DNA of 27,408 nucleotides, from positions 27,385-54,792 of the forward strand of contig DOPG01000400.1 in assembly GCA_003513555.1 (NCBI GenBank), given 5' to 3'. This document shows, in pieces, positions 22,850-27,408 of this stretch (position 1 is its first letter; each line of letters begins with the position of its first letter). Position numbers and translations under genes: made by a program. The notes beneath the pieces are model-generated. The model made no database searches. It was not told where the DNA came from and saw only the letters and a list, made by a program, of their open reading frames with translations. Source of the stretch: Rhodopirellula sp. Its GTDB lineage: Bacteria; Planctomycetota; Planctomycetia; Pirellulales; Pirellulaceae.

Positions 22850-23299
22850 TCAATCACTCGAGAGATCAAGAGAACCACCACTCGTCACAGGTGCTGCGTG
22901 ATCAGCGTATCCCGAGACGGCTTGCCATCCGGAATCGACGCGTCCCAATCGCTGACGCAACTCATCACGACTTTGGGTCAACTTACTTTCACACTCTGCT
23001 TCAATGGCCAACAGTTCGAGATTCATTTTCTCACAATCGTCTTGCTGTTTACGGCACTGCTCTCGGATGTCATGACTCACCCAATGCCGCTCTTCCGAAT
23101 CATCTGAACTGGCGACGCCAAATTGGTCGCCCAACTCAATGAGCTGATTCAATGGTTTCTGTTTTTCAGACAGCAAACGCATCAATTCGCTCATTTGCCC
23201 CTGTTCAATAGCTGTTATCTGCAATCGGCTGATCGTCAGGAGTCGATCGAGTAGCTCCCACCGTTGCTGTACCAAGGCAGCGACTTCATTTCCGTTCAT
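22850..23299 (-). CDS. FlgN-like flagellar export chaperone
   Basis: A 149-residue, mostly helical and charged protein (ALVQQRWELLDRLLTISRLQ, then MRLLSEKQKPLNQLIELGDQF, then long helices to GRVDSGWQAVSGY). Length, helical pattern and the conserved feel of L-L-x-x-K-Q-x-x-L-x-x-L fit FlgN, the cytosolic chaperone that delivers the hook-filament junction proteins FlgK and FlgL. FlgN sequences are very diverse, so the family is inferred from pattern and location. The ATG at 23299 is 19 nt past the TPR gene's stop, with GAGGAA upstream at long spacing (about 13 nt); a TTG at 23338 would overlap that gene by 20 nt. FliT-like or other coiled-coil proteins are alternatives. Confidence 0.55.
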   Translation of the reverse strand: MNGNEVAALVQQRWELLDRLLTISRLQITAIEQGQMSELMRLLSEKQKPLNQLIELGDQFGVASSDDSEERHWVSHDIREQCRKQQDDCEKMNLELLAIEAECESKLTQSRDELRQRLGRVDSGWQAVSGYADHAAPVTSGGSLDLSSD

Positions 23300-23318
23300 G
23301 ATTGTCCACGTTCCTCGA

Positions 23319-25973
23319 TCATGCTTTTTGCTTATCAAAATCCTGAATCATCCAATCCAAGAGTTGTTGCCATCCCTCACGGTCATAGCGAGTAGTCTCT
23401 GCAAATTCAGGGTCTGATTCTGCAGGAATCAGTTTCAACATTTCGCTGGCCTTACGAAAAAGGAATTCACACTCACGATCATCTTCCAACTTTTTCGCGC
23501 AACTGGCTCGACCAACAATTGCTTCGATGGCAGCAGGTCTTCCGCTGTACAACGATTCGATCGTCCGGTACACCTCGGCGGCTTCCGTGTATTTTTCCAT
23601 ACTCTTCAGCACGTCGGCCTCAAACATCCTGCAATTGCGTTGCATTGCCTTGTCTATTTTGGACAGATCGTATTCTTCATCGAGATCGGCGAAATACTTA
23701 CCTAAACGCCGAAACCCGACCAGTGCCCTTTGCAGGTGAGTCTCGGCTTTTCGCAGCGAAACGCGTTGAGCAGCATCTAAAGTATCCGGCAACGAGGCTT
23801 GCATGCGTGGGAGTTCGGAAGCCATCACATGGGCCCGCGCAGTAAAGTATGCGTTCTGCTTTGAACGGGGGTCAGAATGCTCATCCCACCATCGCTGATC
23901 CGCTACTTCCAATCGCCGAATCGCTGATTCCAGAACAGGCTGATTCTTCATCAGCAATTCGATTTTTTCCTGAGGTTCTGCTTGTTCAGCCTCGAGGTAG
24001 TTTCGATATCCCAGTTCATATAACAGTGCTCCAAGCGCAAACAGTGAGTCCTGCCACTCCGCGCTCTCCGGTTTCAAATCAGGAGTCTGGTCGTCGGGTC
24101 GCCGACCCTCACTATCGATATTTTCCCTTAACAATCGACGTGATTTTTCGATTTCACCTATTTCTGCGTAGGCCAGTGCACCGTAGTAACGAGCTGAATA
24201 TCGCAACGGGTCTTTTTGATACTCGTAGATGCATTGTTCAAAAGCAGCGATTGCCTGTTCAGCCTTGCCCACTGCTAATAGAGCCTTCCCGTAAGCGATT
24301 AAACCTTTGGTCTGATGACTCTTGTCTTCCTGCTGAAGATAGATTTCCAGAAGTTGGATGCTCTGTGAAAAATACTTTCCTTTTTGATACGCGTTGATTG
24401 CAGACCAAAGAGTCGGCACGTACTCCGCGCTGTCGAAACGTAACCCAGCAGCCTCTGCGAACGCATCACCGGCAGCGTGATATCGCTGTCGCACAAGCTC
24501 TTCGGTTGCTTCAGGCACTTGCCCATGGAAGTCGGTACCTTCCTTGAGTGTTTTTGCAGCCCATGCCAGATACCCCTTACCCTCTTGAACTAATGCTTCA
24601 CTACGATCGAAAATTGGCGGCAAGCTGCGTGCTGCATCAATAGCAGCTTGGTACTTACCCGCAAGTCTCAATTGGTTAAGCGACTGATTGATTCTCTGAC
24701 TGAACTCCCGAAAAGAAATCAGCTCATGATCGAAGCCCTCGCGGCTGCCCAGCTCGCTCATCAGATAGCTGATAGCTTGGACAGCCTGCTCACCATCCTT
24801 ATTTTGGGTCAGCAATTCAATTTCCTGAAGTCCACCGATAATCTCGACGGCTCCGATGGTCGCAGCACTCGAAGTCTGATCTTTCCGTAGCACATCATGG
24901 AATGCATTGATAGCGCCAGTCACATCGCCTTGCAACAATTTAACGCGACCGATCCACAACCCTACCTCACTTGATTTTTCCGACCGCTGGTTCAGTGCAT
25001 TGAGTACCTTCAATGCACTTGCAAGGTCTTCAGTAACTCTCTCGCGGTCATCTTCCTTCAGTGCGTCCTGCAGTCTGTAATCAGATGTGACCTTACGAAT
25101 ATTTGCAACCGTTCGAAGGAATATTGCCTGGTTCTTCAGGTCGTCACGCTCGCTCTGTTGCTTTGCATGCTGGCCCAAAGCAACATTCAGCTCGTCCCAA
25201 CGCCCGAGTTCCATTAAAACTTTAATTCGCAGAACCCCCGCTGACTTTTTTGCCTCTAAGTTCAGCCCTGGCTCCGCCAGATACTCATCAATACTTGCCA
25301 AGGCATCTTCTTTTTGATCCTTCTTCGCATGATATTGCGACTCGGCGATCATGGGTAAAAGTTGACGCCTGAGTAGTGGTTCATTTTCAACCACCTGATT
25401 GAAGTTGATGACCGCGTCATCGAATCTCCCCAGATGAAAGTAGACTTCGCCAAGCGTTTGGTGCCCCTGCGTCCCACGCCCCTGAGGAAAGCCGTGGTCT
25501 CGAGCAAGCTCCAAATAAGGTACGGCAGCACGGTAAAACCGCCTTTGCTCGCGAGGAATCGGTTGACGCCTTCCTTCTGCTGCCTTACCAACACCAATCA
25601 GAAAATCTCGCAAACAAACCAAATTCAGTCGCTCGATCCGAACCTTGTCAGCTGCCGCCTCGTCCATTCGCTGTGTCTCGACATCTTCGTCTGACTGATC
25701 AGACAGCTCGAGCGACTCAAGAGGTGAGCCAGGCGGATCGAATTCAACAAGCTCAGCCAATTTACCTGCGACAATCGGGCGACCATCCACGAATTCGCGA
25801 GATGCTAGACGCAACAGCGACTCTGGCTGAGTTACGTCAGTCGTCCACCACATCGAAAAAAGAAGCAAAAAACCACCGACCGAAGCCAGCGCAGCGGCAA
25901 GCAACAAGCCAATCGTGACCAAGTTAAGACGACCAGAGGATTTACTTTTCACCACGTCTTCTTTGCCAGCCAA
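23319..25973 (-). CDS. Membrane-anchored TPR-repeat protein of the flagellar cluster
   Basis: A roughly 884-residue protein with one N-terminal membrane segment (about 18-41, NLVTIGLLLAAALASVGGFLLLFS). Positive residues precede it, so the rest is probably periplasmic. The remainder is helical with many tetratricopeptide-type repeats, for example GEVYFHLGRFDDAVINFNQV, GRVKLLQGDVTGAINAFHDV, GKALLAVGKAEQAIAAFEQC and MEKYTEAAEVYRTIESLY. No catalytic motif is visible. The start is taken as TTG at 25973 because GGGAGG lies 9 nt before it; the TTG at 25982 abuts that same GGGAGG and is unlikely. It is followed closely by the FlgN-like gene, suggesting co-transcription and perhaps a scaffold role in basal-body assembly, which is inference only. 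Confidence 0.8.
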   Translation of the reverse strand: MAGKEDVVKSKSSGRLNLVTIGLLLAAALASVGGFLLLFSMWWTTDVTQPESLLRLASREFVDGRPIVAGKLAELVEFDPPGSPLESLELSDQSDEDVETQRMDEAAADKVRIERLNLVCLRDFLIGVGKAAEGRRQPIPREQRRFYRAAVPYLELARDHGFPQGRGTQGHQTLGEVYFHLGRFDDAVINFNQVVENEPLLRRQLLPMIAESQYHAKKDQKEDALASIDEYLAEPGLNLEAKKSAGVLRIKVLMELGRWDELNVALGQHAKQQSERDDLKNQAIFLRTVANIRKVTSDYRLQDALKEDDRERVTEDLASALKVLNALNQRSEKSSEVGLWIGRVKLLQGDVTGAINAFHDVLRKDQTSSAATIGAVEIIGGLQEIELLTQNKDGEQAVQAISYLMSELGSREGFDHELISFREFSQRINQSLNQLRLAGKYQAAIDAARSLPPIFDRSEALVQEGKGYLAWAAKTLKEGTDFHGQVPEATEELVRQRYHAAGDAFAEAAGLRFDSAEYVPTLWSAINAYQKGKYFSQSIQLLEIYLQQEDKSHQTKGLIAYGKALLAVGKAEQAIAAFEQCIYEYQKDPLRYSARYYGALAYAEIGEIEKSRRLLRENIDSEGRRPDDQTPDLKPESAEWQDSLFALGALLYELGYRNYLEAEQAEPQEKIELLMKNQPVLESAIRRLEVADQRWWDEHSDPRSKQNAYFTARAHVMASELPRMQASLPDTLDAAQRVSLRKAETHLQRALVGFRRLGKYFADLDEEYDLSKIDKAMQRNCRMFEADVLKSMEKYTEAAEVYRTIESLYSGRPAAIEAIVGRASCAKKLEDDRECEFLFRKASEMLKLIPAESDPEFAETTRYDREGWQQLLDWMIQDFDKQKA

Positions 25974-26035
25974 TGCGCACAACCTCCCAAACCTAAGTCG
26001 GTGTTAACAGGACACCGCTGTTGGAAGCAAGAGCT

Positions 26036-26845
26036 TCAGGCACTAGCTAGCAACTCAAAAGCAGTTGGATTTTTTTGCGAACGCACCCCAACCGCCGATT
26101 GAGTACCAATCTGCGCACAACGGTGAAGATCCTGCTCAAAACCCAAGTTCTTTAAATTGGCACCCCCAAGGGTGTCACCAAAAGACTTAGCTAGCAAATG
26201 AGAGAGTTGTTTTTCATTCCCATTTTTCACGCTGACCCAAGGTGAACGCTCTGACACAGGCAAACAAGATGCCCAAAAACCTTGAGCTATTCGCGATTCG
26301 TCATCTTCAAGCGTGACCCGGTATTCGACCGTGCAAGCATCAATGATAGCACCTGCAAGCAGCACATCTTCGGCGGTAATCTGACCATCTGTGCCTGAAC
26401 AAATCAGATGCACCAACCTAGATCCGCGCAGCGTCTCCACCACTGCAGGTAGGTTCAGAAAACTGGCCGCTATCAGCTGCTTGGCTGAGGAAGCAGCTTC
26501 GATGGCTTTCGTGCCATTCGTCGTGGTCATGATCAACGTCTGTCCACGCACACGTGCGGGAGTGTATTCGGAAGGCGAGTTCCCGTGATCAAACCCGGAA
26601 ATAGGTTTACAACTCCGCTCACCACACAGAAGTGGACGCTGATTTCCTTGATCAGTATTCTCGATTTGCTTAGCAAGCGAGACAGCTTCCGAGATCTGAC
26701 AGCAAGTAAAAATCCGCTTCACTCCAGAACCAAACGCCGTCGTCATCACAGACGTCGCTCGCAACACATCGACAACAACGGCGACATCAGTCTCAGCAGA
26801 TTTCATCGCCATCAACTCGGGTAGTAATGACGTTACGATTCGCAT
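26036..26845 (-). CDS. comB: ComB-family 2-phosphosulfolactate phosphatase
   Basis: ComB hydrolyses 2-phosphosulfolactate to sulfolactate, a Mg-dependent step of coenzyme M synthesis in methanogens; many bacteria without that pathway also carry the family. Recognisable segments are VVVDVLRATSVMTTAFGSG (about 23-41), LLCGER, the family signature around FDHGNSPSEYTP, TTTNGTKAIEAA, and ICSGTDGQITAEDVLLAGAIID. Length 269 residues, slightly longer than many members. ATG at 26845 with GGGGTAAG before it. It precedes the TPR gene on the same strand with about 60 nt between them, so it may share the flagellar transcript, though no functional link is known. In bacteria the substrate could be a related sulfonate. 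Confidence 0.88.
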   Translation of the reverse strand: MRIVTSLLPELMAMKSAETDVAVVVDVLRATSVMTTAFGSGVKRIFTCCQISEAVSLAKQIENTDQGNQRPLLCGERSCKPISGFDHGNSPSEYTPARVRGQTLIMTTTNGTKAIEAASSAKQLIAASFLNLPAVVETLRGSRLVHLICSGTDGQITAEDVLLAGAIIDACTVEYRVTLEDDESRIAQGFWASCLPVSERSPWVSVKNGNEKQLSHLLAKSFGDTLGGANLKNLGFEQDLHRCAQIGTQSAVGVRSQKNPTAFELLASA

Positions 26846-26975
26846 GCTTACCCCACGACCTGACGGGAGATTTCTTCGATGTTATCGGCGGCATCACTAC
26901 CGCTACCACGCTTGAAGCCCGCGACCACCCAATTCTCTAGGTGAACTACTCACAGCTTGTGGATATCTGTTCCGC

Positions 26976-27408
26976 TTAGGGAGAGATATAACGAATCCAG
27001 TTCCGGATACATTGCCCGGGAACATAGGCCACGGGCTGACCAATGATTCCCTGCCCAACCACGACTGCATTCTTATTCTGCCCCAAGTTAATTAATGGCT
27101 TCTTAGGAATTCCCGGTGCAGAGGGTCGTGTTACCGGCACCAAGCCAGATGCAACGGTAGAAGCGACTTGGGGTGGACCTGCGACCTGAGGCCCAGTCGC
27201 TATATAGCCTTGGGACGTCGTCGGCTGAACGCCCCCGTTGACACAATTACCCAACCCCATCGCTGCAACATAACTGCTGGGTGCTGATACACAGCAACTG
27301 TTCCCCACGGTTGCGAAACCATCATTCAAGTGGGGCTGGGCAATGGGCAGCATATCAGCATTTCCGGGTATCACCTGCGTAGAAGGCAAGCTCGCCACGG
27401 GGACATTT
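26976..27408 (-). CDS. Unrecognised protein, N-terminus beyond right edge
   Basis: The frame is open to the window edge, so only the C-terminal roughly 143 residues are seen; a GTG at 27398 is possible but an upstream start is likelier. The sequence is rich in Pro, Gly, Val and Ala, with few charged residues (VASLPSTQVIPGNADM, QGYIATGPQVAGPPQVAST). It carries four cysteines (CC, GNC, GQC) and a distinctive end VPGQCIRNWIRYISP. This composition suggests an exported or surface protein with a short structured C-terminus. No family is recognised. It lies 130 bp upstream of comB on the same strand. Confidence 0.5.
   Translation of the reverse strand, partial: NVPVASLPSTQVIPGNADMLPIAQPHLNDGFATVGNSCCVSAPSSYVAAMGLGNCVNGGVQPTTSQGYIATGPQVAGPPQVASTVASGLVPVTRPSAPGIPKKPLINLGQNKNAVVVGQGIIGQPVAYVPGQCIRNWIRYISP

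Noticed and set aside
1..27408. Search for tRNA genes, CRISPR repeats, transposases, phage genes or toxin-antitoxin pairs
   Set aside because: No tRNA-like T-loop context, regularly spaced repeats, or transposase/integrase/nuclease-type frames were seen; the window is an ordinary chromosomal region with a flagellar cluster.

Overview
The window reads as a chromosomal segment of a planctomycete, most likely of the Pirellulales. This is an inference, because no rRNA is present. It rests on the combination of a ComB-type phosphatase, an archaeal/eukaryal-like prolyl-tRNA synthetase, a cysteinyl-tRNA synthetase with a charged insertion before its KMSKS-type loop, strongly divergent flagellar proteins, frequent TTG and GTG starts, and a GC content that looks close to 50%. 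No tRNA, rRNA, insertion sequence, phage gene or CRISPR array was seen.

Left part (1-9.1 kb), housekeeping. On the minus strand lie a Uup-type ABC-F ATPase and an ABC-2-type exporter ATPase without a permease in view. On the plus strand, a divergent region leads into ispF (isoprenoid synthesis), cysS, ruvC and ruvA. The cysS stop overlaps the ruvC start, so these two are probably translationally coupled; ruvB is not here. proS (minus strand) converges on ruvA.

Central and right part (9.4-26 kb), one flagellar cluster on the minus strand. In transcription order it runs: membrane-anchored TPR protein, FlgN-like chaperone, degenerate HATPase-like protein, flgB, flgC, fliE, fliF, fliG, fliH, fliI, fliJ, a MotE-like protein, fliK, flgD and flgE. 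From flgB onward the order equals the start of the Bacillus fla/che operon, with the MotE-like gene in the ylxF position. The products build the proximal rod (FlgB, FlgC, FliE), the MS ring and rotor (FliF, FliG), the export ATPase complex (FliH, FliI, FliJ), the hook-length ruler, the hook cap and the hook. The cluster stops after flgE at a hairpin; the export gate, C-ring, motor and filament genes are not in the window. Upstream on the same strand are comB and the 3' end of an unrecognised gene that runs off the right edge.

The most unusual points are: a FliG whose C-terminal torque region has lost most of the conserved charged residues and is joined to the middle domain by a roughly 100-residue low-complexity linker; an 811-residue FlgE with two tandem beta-sandwich-like repeats inserted in the hook body; a large membrane-anchored TPR protein and an orphan HATPase-like protein built into the operon; and several intercistronic hairpins, one of which (flgD-flgE) forms fully only in the flagellar transcript because three of its pairs are G-U wobbles.
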